Source of the DNA: Methanoregula sp.
GTDB lineage: Archaea > Halobacteriota > Methanomicrobia > Methanomicrobiales > Methanospirillaceae
Direction of reading: 5' to 3'
NCBI GenBank assembly: GCA_022710665.1
Contig: JAKLGN010000034.1
Location: 1-10,138 of the forward strand
Length of the DNA: 10,138 nucleotides
Shown: positions 1-5,716 of the stretch, piece by piece
Position numbering within the stretch: position 1 is the stretch's first letter
Layout of the letters: each line of letters opens with the position of its first letter
Program-made: the position numbers and the translations under genes
The notes under the pieces: generated by a model
The model's database searches: none
Seen by the model: the letters and a program-made list of their open reading frames with translations, nothing else
Told to the model about the DNA's origin: nothing

Positions 1-1
1 C

Positions 2-472
2 GGAGAAACATTCCATTACACCAATGTATTACAAATGAGTACACATCTTGAAAATCCGCAGTGGAGTTATACAATAATTTTAGATGGTGTGGAAAATCCC
101 CCGGTCACAAAAATGCGGAGTGAACTCTCTCTATCCGGTTTTTTATTGTGCAAACCTGCCACGATGCATGAAAATGTACGCGTAACATTACAAGGGAATA
201 TTCCTGCTAATCCCTTAACCAGTCAGAGTTTAGTGAAAATTCAGGAGATTGATTCTGAAAATAGAGTAGTGGGTTCTGTAACTGACCTGGCAATGCCGAT
301 CGGTTCAATTTCAACAACAAAACAAACTCCGACTTCAATACCTGCTGATACGTCCACACCACCAGTTGGTAACATCAGCTTTTCGCCTGTTCAAACATCT
401 CCTGTCGGCTTTGAAGCTGTGCTGTTAGCAGTGGGATTTGTTGGATTATATTTGCTGCATCAAAGACGATAA
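2..472 (+). CDS. Secreted, C-terminally membrane-anchored surface protein (3' part only)
   Basis: The frame is open from the first bases of the window. An ATG at position 35 is internal to it, so the gene almost certainly begins upstream and 156 codons are visible. The first ~90 residues form a beta-rich, domain-like stretch (motifs NPQWSYTIILDG, LSGFLLCKP and LVKIQEID) that I recall just before the C-terminus of many secreted Methanomicrobiales proteins. A Thr/Pro/Ser-rich linker of about 30 residues follows. The protein ends in one hydrophobic helix (PVGFEAVLLAVGFVGLYLL) and a short basic tail (HQRR). This order of linker, helix and basic end is typical of archaeal cell-surface anchoring and resembles archaeosortase-type tails, but I see no exact PGF motif. 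The role of the missing N-terminal part cannot be judged. A T6 run lies just past the stop. Confidence is high for a coding 3' end and moderate for surface location. Confidence 0.72.
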   Translation, partial: GETFHYTNVLQMSTHLENPQWSYTIILDGVENPPVTKMRSELSLSGFLLCKPATMHENVRVTLQGNIPANPLTSQSLVKIQEIDSENRVVGSVTDLAMPIGSISTTKQTPTSIPADTSTPPVGNISFSPVQTSPVGFEAVLLAVGFVGLYLLHQRR

Positions 473-475
473 TGA

Positions 476-481
476 TTTTTT
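476..481 (+). terminator. Oligo-T terminator after the surface-protein gene
   Basis: A run of six T lies 3 nt after the TAA stop. Archaeal RNA polymerase can terminate at such runs without a hairpin. No strong stem precedes it. Confidence 0.4.
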
Positions 482-637
482 GTCCTCTGTAGATATCAGA
501 ACGGCAAACTTATGGTGATTGCCGGATGCATACCTCAATTTAGAGCCGACAGGAAATTTCAGGTTAGTACTATTTGCCAAAACAGCTTCCAAAAAATTTC
601 CACGCCATTCCTCAGGTAAAAGGGGTGAAATACCACC

Positions 638-1000
638 ATGAGAAATCAGTTCGTATCAATCGATGATTACCTTGCATCGTTCCCTTTGGATGTGCAGCAA
701 AAACTCCAGGGTATAAGAGCCGTGATCCGCAGGACAGCACCGGACGCTGAGGAAGCGATCCGGTACGGGATCCCCACCTTCCGGCTGAATAACACAAACC
801 TCGTCCATTTCGCGGCTTTCAGCCACCACGTTAGTTTTTTTCCTGCTGCATCCGGTGTCGGGAAGTTCCGGAAGGAACTGTTTGCCTATCACACAAGCAA
901 AGGTACCATACATTTCCCTCTGGACAAAACGGTCCCTTCCGACCTCGTAGAAAGGATTACCCGGTTCCGCGTTGAGGAGGTCCTGGCGAAGAAAAAGTAA
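638..1000 (+). CDS. DUF1801 (YdhG-like) domain protein
   Basis: This small cytosolic protein of 120 aa fits the DUF1801/YdhG-like fold. It starts with an N-terminal helix pair (SIDDYLASFPLDVQQKLQGI) followed by the helix and strand with the signature EEAIRYGIPTFRL. A beta-sheet region (LVHFAAFSHHVSFFP) comes next, then the segment GTIHFPLDKTVPSDLVERI and a basic tail (AKKK). Length is normal for single-domain members. The start is supported by a good SD (AGGGGTGA, 621-628) about 9 nt upstream. The biochemical function is unclear: some family members are annotated as iron chaperones, but there is no residue-level evidence for that here. The gene stands alone, with a gap of about 165 nt upstream and a convergent fae-hps downstream. 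It is unlikely to share a transcript with either neighbour. Confidence 0.88.
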   Translation: MRNQFVSIDDYLASFPLDVQQKLQGIRAVIRRTAPDAEEAIRYGIPTFRLNNTNLVHFAAFSHHVSFFPAASGVGKFRKELFAYHTSKGTIHFPLDKTVPSDLVERITRFRVEEVLAKKK

Positions 1001-1188
1001 GTAATGAGGTGGGGTAGAAGTCCTGACAGCATCTCTCAGCGTGTGGTTTGTATGCAGATCCCGGCGCAGAGGATTAACCTGCCTTTCCTCCTTTAATATA
1101 ACTGCTGCATCTTTTCCGGGTTCTCGAAATGGATGCATCCCGTGTGTTTGAGGTTCATGAGGGAGAATTCAACAGGCAATCGATATTC

Positions 1189-1209
1189 TTTTTTTAACAG
1201 GCTTTTTTT
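1189..1209 (+). terminator. Double T7 terminator downstream of the DUF1801 gene
   Basis: Two T7 tracts (1189-1195 and 1203-1209) are separated by AACAGGC on the + strand, between two convergent genes. They lie ~190 nt past the DUF1801 stop. The stretch from 1001 to 1188 holds nothing else I can support. Confidence 0.45.
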
Positions 1210-1225
1210 ATGCATTGATGATCAT

Positions 1226-1232
1226 AAAAAAA
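1226..1232 (-). terminator. Oligo-T terminator of fae-hps
   Basis: On the minus strand a T7 run begins 15 nt past the fae-hps TAA stop, within AT-rich sequence. This is a typical archaeal intrinsic terminator and the mirror of the + strand T-tracts next to it. Confidence 0.5.
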
Positions 1233-1247
1233 TATAATTGTTTTTTT

Positions 1248-2429
1248 TTAAAAATCAGTCATGACCCTGAACTGGTCAATCTCTTCCTGGTTGAGCTGGT
1301 CGAGGAACTCATCGGCTGCGTGGCCAATGTCCTTCGAAGCTGTGATCGCCCGGCCGACCACGAGGATATCAGCGCCGGCCTTCAGGGCGTCCCTGACAAC
1401 ATCCACCCGTATGCCGCCTGCCGTTGCAACAAGGAGTTTGCCACCGGCGGCCTTCTTGATCGATGGAATATCACCCCAGGAGTGGGCGGTGTCTTCGGTG
1501 TCGATTGCACGGTGTAGTTCCACAATGTCCGGCTTTACTTTCAGGCCGGCGATGAGTTTTGCCGGGTTCTGCACGTTCAGCATATCGATGATCGAGTAGA
1601 TGCCGACCTTGCGGGCTTCCGAGATCGCTTTCTCGATAGTCGAGACCGGGGCAAGGCCGGAAACAACGACCGCATCGGCAGTTGCATCCGCTGCCATGCG
1701 GGCCTCGAGATTACCGGTGTCCAGAATCTTCATATCAGCGATAATGAACGCATTCGCACGGAGCTTCCGGATCTCGCCAATGATATTGAGACCAAACTTC
1801 TTGATAAGCGGGGTTCCCGCTTCGATAATAACGTGGTCGTTCTCAGGCACATCCTTGAGGACCTTGGCGACCTTGTTCATATCCACAAGGTCCATGGCGA
1901 CCTGGAGGTACGGCGGGTCCCAGAGGCGCGTTACCTTGAATCCCATGATACCATGGGCTGCCCGGTCTTTCTCAAAGACGAGGGTCTTGGTATCCGGGAA
2001 TTTTTCCAGTGCACGGTGGAGTGCAAGCTTGGTTGCACCATAATTGAACCGGTAGATCTTATTGTAGTCAGCTGCTTCAGGATGGACAAACGCGGAAACC
2101 ATGATAACGGTATCCTCGATGTCGATTCCCGAGAACACATTCTCTTCAACGCAGTCGGCAACCGCCTTGGCAACCGCTGCCTGTACAGGACCGAACATCT
2201 CGTTCACGTGTGCCATGTCCCGTAACGTGACTTTCGGGATCACCACGGTTACGGGCTTGGCAAGCAGGTTCGGGCGGACAACCGCAAGAAGGGGCGTATG
2301 CCCCTCTGAAAGTTGCGAAACCGCGTTTGCAAAGGCTGCGCCGATAGGTCCTTCCTTATCTCCCATCAGCAGGTCGATGTGCGCCAGTTCCGCGCCATCG
2401 CCAATAAGTGCTTCTCCGACCAGATACAT
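1248..2429 (-). CDS. fae-hps: Bifunctional formaldehyde-activating enzyme / 3-hexulose-6-phosphate synthase (Fae-Hps)
   Basis: The protein has 393 aa, the usual length of archaeal Fae-Hps fusions. Residues ~1-165 are Fae, which condenses formaldehyde with tetrahydromethanopterin to methylene-H4MPT. They open with MYLVGEALIGDGAELAHIDL, where His17 is the catalytic His position of the family. Residues ~175-393 are the hexulose-6-phosphate synthase barrel: EAGTPLIKKFG at 203-213, the metal/substrate motif ADMKILDTG (Asp232, Lys234, Asp237), and the phosphate-binding segments ATAGGI (335-340) and VVGRAI (357-362). In methanogens lacking the oxidative pentose phosphate pathway, Hps run in reverse makes ribulose-5-phosphate and formaldehyde, and Fae captures the formaldehyde. 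The reading frame extends 26 codons further upstream. I chose the ATG at 2429 because it matches the family N-terminus and has an SD (GGAGAG, 2434-2439) 4 nt before it. The gene appears monocistronic. Confidence 0.96.
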   Translation of the reverse strand: MYLVGEALIGDGAELAHIDLLMGDKEGPIGAAFANAVSQLSEGHTPLLAVVRPNLLAKPVTVVIPKVTLRDMAHVNEMFGPVQAAVAKAVADCVEENVFSGIDIEDTVIMVSAFVHPEAADYNKIYRFNYGATKLALHRALEKFPDTKTLVFEKDRAAHGIMGFKVTRLWDPPYLQVAMDLVDMNKVAKVLKDVPENDHVIIEAGTPLIKKFGLNIIGEIRKLRANAFIIADMKILDTGNLEARMAADATADAVVVSGLAPVSTIEKAISEARKVGIYSIIDMLNVQNPAKLIAGLKVKPDIVELHRAIDTEDTAHSWGDIPSIKKAAGGKLLVATAGGIRVDVVRDALKAGADILVVGRAITASKDIGHAADEFLDQLNQEEIDQFRVMTDF

Positions 2430-2470
2430 GGAACTCTCCGAATGTTGTAGATAGTATGTGCCAGTCATCC

Positions 2471-2478
2471 ATGATAAA
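2471..2478 (-). promoter_or_regulatory. TATA box for fae-hps
   Basis: The minus strand reads TTTATCAT about 42 nt upstream of the chosen start. Transcription starting ~25 nt downstream would leave a leader of about 17-20 nt carrying the SD. This also argues against starting at the more upstream ATG at 2507. Confidence 0.5.
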
Positions 2479-2599
2479 CTTACCAAAACAAGATAATGCA
2501 TCAGCATCCAGCCGCGAAGGAAGAACGATGTAACAAGCGGGAGACTTCAATCAGGAACAAGGCACGTTATAAGCCGGTGTGCCGGAAAGAAACATTCAC

Positions 2600-2612
2600 A
2601 AAAAATCAAAAA
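2600..2612 (-). terminator. T-rich terminator downstream of tRNA-Trp
   Basis: On the minus strand, T5 (2608-2612) and T6 (2600-2605) runs follow the tRNA 3' end by about 26-38 nt, with T4 immediately after the discriminator region. This is consistent with oligo-T termination of the tRNA transcript. Confidence 0.45.
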
Positions 2613-2637
2613 GACAATCACATCGGATAAGAAAACG

Positions 2638-2808
2638 TGGGGTTGGTGAGATTTGAACTCACGATCGACGGGTCTCTCCGACATGCATCAGTGCTCCAAC
2701 GGGTCATCATCGGATTATCTCAGGAGACCCATTGTTCATCATCTGCGAGCACGAAAGAACGCAAAGACCGCTGGAGCCCGTCGCCATACCGGGCTAGGCC
2801 ACAACCCC
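2638..2808 (-). tRNA. tRNA-Trp (CCA anticodon) with a 97-nt intron
   Basis: Exon 1 is 2771-2808 (38 nt) and exon 2 is 2638-2673 (36 nt), giving a 74-nt mature tRNA. The acceptor stem GGGGTTG pairs with CAACCCC over 7 bp, with discriminator A. The D arm is GCC/GGC with GG in the loop. The anticodon stem ACGGG pairs with CCCGT, with loop CT-CCA-G/A. The T arm GTGAG-TTCAAAT-CTCAC is perfect. No CCA tail is encoded. The intron lies after nucleotide 37. Its ends form a bulge-helix-bulge: CUCC (32-35) pairs with GGAG near the intron 3' end, flanked by 3-nt bulges AG^C and AG^A, as the archaeal splicing endonuclease requires. Anticodon CCA decodes UGG (Trp). Confidence 0.96.
2674..2770 (-). ncRNA. 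Box C/D guide RNA inside the tRNA-Trp intron
   Basis: The 97-nt intron contains a full C/D RNA in order: box C ATGATGA (2736-2742), box D' CTGA (2720-2723), box C' ATGATGA (2704-2710) and box D CTGA (2688-2691). The guide before box D (CCGTTGGAGC) pairs over 10 bp, with one G-U, with GCTCCAGCGG spanning the 5' exon-intron junction. The fifth nucleotide before box D faces C34. The guide before D' (ATGGGTCTC) pairs over about 9 bp, with one G-U, with GAGACCCGT at the 3' junction, and its fifth nucleotide faces C39. Known euryarchaeal tRNA-Trp introns (shown in Haloferax volcanii) direct 2'-O-methylation at exactly positions 34 and 39. Because both targets cross splice junctions, the guide must act on the unspliced precursor. 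Confidence 0.93.
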
Positions 2809-2860
2809 GTGCTGCCAGGAGCGGAACACAAAATCCCGTTCCGACCCAATACAATCGTAT

Positions 2861-2868
2861 TGCATAAA
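2861..2868 (-). promoter_or_regulatory. TATA box for tRNA-Trp
   Basis: The minus strand reads TTTATGCA, ending 53 nt upstream of tRNA nucleotide 1. Transcription would start around 2835-2838, leaving a ~30-nt 5' leader for RNase P to remove. Confidence 0.45.
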
Positions 2869-2933
2869 CTTAAGAGTTTTGTTCTTTTTGCCTCTCCCGT
2901 CCAGGTACACCGGAGCGGGAACAAAACATCACG

Positions 2934-2942
2934 CATATAATA
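2934..2942 (+). promoter_or_regulatory. TATA box for the acyl-CoA synthetase gene
   Basis: CATATAATA ends 23 nt before the ATG at 2966, the spacing expected between an archaeal TATA box and the transcription start. The mRNA would begin at or next to the start codon. No SD is present (CAGTACTGCTGCA precedes ATG). Confidence 0.55.
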
Positions 2943-2965
2943 CCCGGTATCCCAGTACTGCTGCA

Positions 2966-4666
2966 ATGATAGAGGGCAGCTACACGTGCGGGACATCGGC
3001 AGTCCCCCTGCTGGGTATGACCATCGGAGAGATGGTCGATAGTATTGCGGGAAAATACCCGGACAACGAAGCGGTCGTTTCCGTGCACCAGAATATCCGG
3101 TGGACATACCGCGAATTCCTTGGGCAGGTCGACCGGGTCGCCCGTGCCCTGATGGGTCTTGGCGTGGGGAAGGGGGACCGGGTCGGGATCTGGGCAATGA
3201 ACTACGCAGAATGGGTGGTTGTCCAGTTCGCCACACCCAAGATCGGTGCGATCATGGTCAATATCAATCCCGCATACCGCACCTATGAGCTCGAATACGT
3301 ACTCAAGCAGGCCGAGGTCTCAACCCTGATCATCCAGGGCCGGTTCAAGACCTCAGACTACGTCGGGATGTTCTACGAGGCCTGCCCCGAGGCTTATGAG
3401 GCCAAGCCCGGGAAGATCTCAAGCGAGAAGTTCCCTTTTTTAAAAAATGTGATCTTCCTTGGAGACATACCCTACCATGGGATGTATACCTGGGGCGACT
3501 TTTTAGAAAAGGCTGACGAGATCTCAACAGACGAGATAATCGAGCGTGGCGAGGCTCTGTCGTTCGATGACCCCATCAATATCCAGTACACCAGCGGCAC
3601 GACCGGATTCCCGAAAGGTGTTGTCCTCACCCACCACAGTGTCCTTAACAACGGGTTCATCATAGGCGAAGGCATGGGATTTTCCGAGAAAGACCGGCTC
3701 TGTATCCCCGTCCCGTTCTATCACTGCTTCGGCATGGTCCTCTCGAACCTGGCTTCCGTTACCCACGGGACGACCATGGTACTTCCCTCTCCGGTCTTTG
3801 ATGCCGAGGAGGTGCTCAGGACTGTCGAGAAGGAGCACTGCACAGCCCTTCACGGTGTCCCGACCATGTTCATTGCCGAGCTCACGCATCCCAATTTTCA
3901 GAAATACGACCTGCGGACCCTTCGCACCGGCATCATGGCCGGTTCCCCCTGCCCTATTGAAGTTATGAAGCAGGTGAATCTGCAGATGCACATGAGCGAG
4001 ATAGTAATTGTGTATGGCCAGACCGAGACAAGCCCGGGCGTCACGATGACCACGACAAAAGACCCGCTCGAGCGCCGCGTCACCACCATCGGGAGGGCAT
4101 TTCCCCACACTGAGCTTAAGATCATTGATCCCAAGACCGGCCGTATCGTCCCGACCGGGGAGGTCGGGGAGATCTGTGCCCGTGGCTACTGCGTCATGAA
4201 GTGCTACTACAACAATCCTTCGGCAACCCATGCTACACTCGACAAGGACCATTGGAACCATACAGGCGACCTCGGCACCATGGACGAGGAAGGTTACTTC
4301 AGGATTGAAGGCCGGCTCAAGGACATGGTGATCAGGGGGGGTGAGAATATCTATCCGCGGGAGATTGAGGAATACCTGCACCACCATGAGAAGATCGCTG
4401 ATGTCTATGTTGTCGGTGTCCCGGACATAAAATACGGAGAGGAACTCTGTGCCTGGGTGAAGATGAAGCCCGGACAAACCATGATGGAACAGGAAGTAAA
4501 AGACTTCTGCAAGGGCAAGATCGCCAACTACAAGATCCCGCGATACGTGATGTTCGTCCATGACTTCCCCATCAATATCTCCGGTAAGATCCAGAAGTAC
4601 AAGATGCGGGAAGAATCCATCAGGGTTCTCAACCTGCATGAAGCGGCTAAGATTGAGACCGCGTAA
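2966..4666 (+). CDS. AMP-forming acyl-CoA synthetase (fatty-acid-CoA ligase family)
   Basis: This 566-aa ANL-superfamily enzyme would activate a carboxylic acid with ATP to an acyl-AMP and then an acyl-CoA. All core motifs are present: ATP loop YTSGTTGFPKG (Tyr208-Gly218), YGQTE (350-354), the HTGD segment with Asp435, GRLKD (449-453, Arg450), hinge and CoA-side segment RGGENIYPREIEE (457-469), and the C-terminal catalytic lysine in GKIQKYK (Lys541). The N-terminal SYTCGTSAVPLLGMTIGEM is typical of medium/long-chain FadD-like members. The reading frame is open further upstream, to an ATG at 2879. I chose 2966 because the family homology begins there and the TATA box at 2934-2942 would make it a leaderless start. 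The substrate cannot be read from sequence. There is no neighbouring beta-oxidation gene. A role in organic-acid or branched-chain acid uptake, or in lipid recycling, is inference only. Confidence 0.93.
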   Translation: MIEGSYTCGTSAVPLLGMTIGEMVDSIAGKYPDNEAVVSVHQNIRWTYREFLGQVDRVARALMGLGVGKGDRVGIWAMNYAEWVVVQFATPKIGAIMVNINPAYRTYELEYVLKQAEVSTLIIQGRFKTSDYVGMFYEACPEAYEAKPGKISSEKFPFLKNVIFLGDIPYHGMYTWGDFLEKADEISTDEIIERGEALSFDDPINIQYTSGTTGFPKGVVLTHHSVLNNGFIIGEGMGFSEKDRLCIPVPFYHCFGMVLSNLASVTHGTTMVLPSPVFDAEEVLRTVEKEHCTALHGVPTMFIAELTHPNFQKYDLRTLRTGIMAGSPCPIEVMKQVNLQMHMSEIVIVYGQTETSPGVTMTTTKDPLERRVTTIGRAFPHTELKIIDPKTGRIVPTGEVGEICARGYCVMKCYYNNPSATHATLDKDHWNHTGDLGTMDEEGYFRIEGRLKDMVIRGGENIYPREIEEYLHHHEKIADVYVVGVPDIKYGEELCAWVKMKPGQTMMEQEVKDFCKGKIANYKIPRYVMFVHDFPINISGKIQKYKMREESIRVLNLHEAAKIETA

Positions 4667-4701
4667 ACTTACGCCCTGACACGCCAACGGTACCGTACTT
4701 C

Positions 4702-4707
4702 TTTTTT
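4702..4707 (+). terminator. Oligo-T terminator after the acyl-CoA synthetase gene
   Basis: A T6 run begins 35 nt past the TAA stop on the coding strand, preceded by CTTC. Confidence 0.4.
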
Positions 4708-4759
4708 AGGATTTGGACTCCACACAGGGATTTTTCAATCGGTTGGCTGATCGTCCGCT

Positions 4760-4773
4760 GTGCAAGGTTGCAC
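4760..4773 (+). promoter_or_regulatory. Perfect 14-bp palindrome upstream of the zinc-ribbon gene; possible operator
   Basis: GTGCAAGGTTGCAC is a perfect 6+2+6 inverted repeat. It ends about 31 nt upstream of the likely TATA box of the next gene, where an archaeal activator or repressor dimer could bind. Nothing identifies the regulator, and one such palindrome can occur by chance. Confidence 0.25.
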
Positions 4774-4804
4774 TGGAACATTGCCGTCCGCTTCAAATCG
4801 TCAC

Positions 4805-4813
4805 AATTTATTA
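4805..4813 (+). promoter_or_regulatory. TATA-like box for the zinc-ribbon membrane protein gene
   Basis: AATTTATTA ends 25 nt before the ATG at 4839, which fits a leaderless mRNA. No SD is found in the 20 nt before the start. A second AT-rich stretch (GTTATATGA, 4824-4832) is too close to the ATG to serve that start. Confidence 0.4.
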
Positions 4814-4838
4814 GGATCAGTCGGTTATATGATACATT

Positions 4839-5417
4839 ATGCTTTGTCCTGGCTGCGGGTGTGAGGTTGAGGATTTCGTTGTTTTCTGTCCCCAGTGCCG
4901 CTTCCAGTTCAGGGAAACCGATACGAATCCGGTTGATACAGAAACCACAAAGCCGGACAATGATGGGAGTATGTTTGAACAGTCTCCGGACGAGGTCTCA
5001 TCAATGTATTGTCCCAACTGTGGATATAAAGTGGATAATGAGGTTGTTTTCTGTCCCCAGTGCCGCTTCCAGTTCAGGGAAACCGATAGTGTGGCACCTG
5101 CCGGCAATATAGTGAGCGATGAATCCGGATACAGAGAATTCGTTGATGAGGGCATCAATGAGGTGAGGCTGAAAGGGTTCTCGGACAAGGAACTCAGGGA
5201 GCTGAAGGTCCAGCTGCTTCAGCCGACATTCCTTATTATCCTGATAATTTCCCTTATCATATATTCGGTTATCTCAACCGTCCCCCTTATTCCTCTGAGC
5301 ATTGCCGGGCTGACCTTCAGGGTTAACGGGATCGTTTCTCTCTCCTGCGGGCTTGTGGGGGGGATGCTGTTCCTCATTATTGCCCAAAGATCCCTGAAGA
5401 AATTCCGTTACCGGTAA
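4839..5417 (+). CDS. Membrane protein with two tandem zinc ribbons
   Basis: This 192-aa protein has two CxxC...CxxC zinc ribbons: Cys3/6 with Cys17/20, and Cys58/61 with Cys72/75, each with 10 residues between the two knuckles. The ribbons are separated by an acidic linker (~25-56). A second acidic, helical stretch (~92-128, including SDKELRELK) leads to two hydrophobic segments, about 130-155 and 163-183, and a basic end (RSLKKFRYR). The basic C-terminus suggests that tail is cytoplasmic, which would place the zinc ribbons inside the cell too. The ribbons resemble the zinc_ribbon_2/DUF7577-like type common in uncharacterised archaeal proteins. Function is unknown; metal-stabilised protein-protein contact at the membrane is a guess. 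The second ribbon carries an exact 46-bp copy of DNA from the first, so at least part of the pair is a recent duplication or gene conversion. The start codon gives Cys3 as the first ligand, so it is probably correct. Confidence 0.85.
   Translation: MLCPGCGCEVEDFVVFCPQCRFQFRETDTNPVDTETTKPDNDGSMFEQSPDEVSSMYCPNCGYKVDNEVVFCPQCRFQFRETDSVAPAGNIVSDESGYREFVDEGINEVRLKGFSDKELRELKVQLLQPTFLIILIISLIIYSVISTVPLIPLSIAGLTFRVNGIVSLSCGLVGGMLFLIIAQRSLKKFRYR
4878..4923 (+). repeat. 46-bp exact direct repeat, copy 1 (first zinc ribbon)
   Basis: This is identical over 46 bp to 5043-5088, from GTTGTTTTCTGTCCC through AGGGAAACCGATA. It encodes residues 14-28 (VVFCPQCRFQFRETD). The offset is 165 bp, or 55 codons, so the copies are in the same frame. 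Confidence 0.93.
5043..5088 (+). repeat. 46-bp exact direct repeat, copy 2 (second zinc ribbon)
   Basis: This is the second copy of the repeat at 4878-4923, with no mismatch even at third codon positions. The flanking ribbon halves (CPGCGCEVEDF versus CPNCGYKVDNE) have diverged. Confidence 0.93.
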
Positions 5418-5500
5418 GCAACCGGGTCTATCAGCATCTGGTCTGCCCTTGGTTGTTCCGCTATAAGCAGTGCCTGAGCCATGCCCGATGACCCCGCAGG

Positions 5501-5716
5501 TCAACAGGTTTTCCTGAGGTTCTTCACGAGCTTGGAAACGCGGCCCCTTGCCCGGGCAGCAGCATTATGGTCTTCTTCAAGGATCAGGATCAGGATATCT
5601 CCTTCTCTGCAACCGGCGGGAAGGATCGCGGCCGGGACCGAAACCCGCTGCCGTGGATCCTTTCGGGGGATCAAAATGGCGGTCCCCTCCTCGATCCGGT
5701 CTAGAGTACACTTCAT
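5501..5716 (-). CDS. DUF3006 family protein
   Basis: This 71-aa protein matches the DUF3006 pattern: an N-terminal strand MKCTLDRIEEGTAILI, then a central LPAGCREGDILIL turn and strand, then a charged C-terminal helix (ARARGRVSKLVKNLRK). There is no signal peptide or membrane segment, so it should be cytosolic. It is the last gene of the four-gene minus-strand cluster. Its ATG overlaps the TGA of the MBL gene as ATGA (5713-5716), and a strong SD (GGAGGG, 5722-5727) lies inside the end of that gene, so translation is probably coupled. DUF3006 genes are repeatedly found beside ComEC-type metallo-beta-lactamase genes in bacteria and archaea, and this pair fits that association. The molecular function is unknown. 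Confidence 0.88.
   Translation of the reverse strand: MKCTLDRIEEGTAILIPRKDPRQRVSVPAAILPAGCREGDILILILEEDHNAAARARGRVSKLVKNLRKTC

Noticed and set aside
656..1138. Minus-strand open frame covering the DUF1801 gene and the following gap
   Set aside because: Most of it is antisense to a well-supported gene. The part outside has no SD or recognisable domain.
1129..1197. 22-codon + strand frame in the gap after DUF1801
   Set aside because: It has no SD, ends in a run of Phe encoded by the T-tract terminator, and shows no similarity I recognise.
2637..2940. Open frames across 2637-2940 on both strands
   Set aside because: They overlap the tRNA-Trp gene, its intron guide RNA and its promoter, which explain the sequence fully.
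3524..4687. Long minus-strand open frame (387 codons) opposite the acyl-CoA synthetase
   Set aside because: It is antisense to a gene with all catalytic motifs, and its translation resembles no family.
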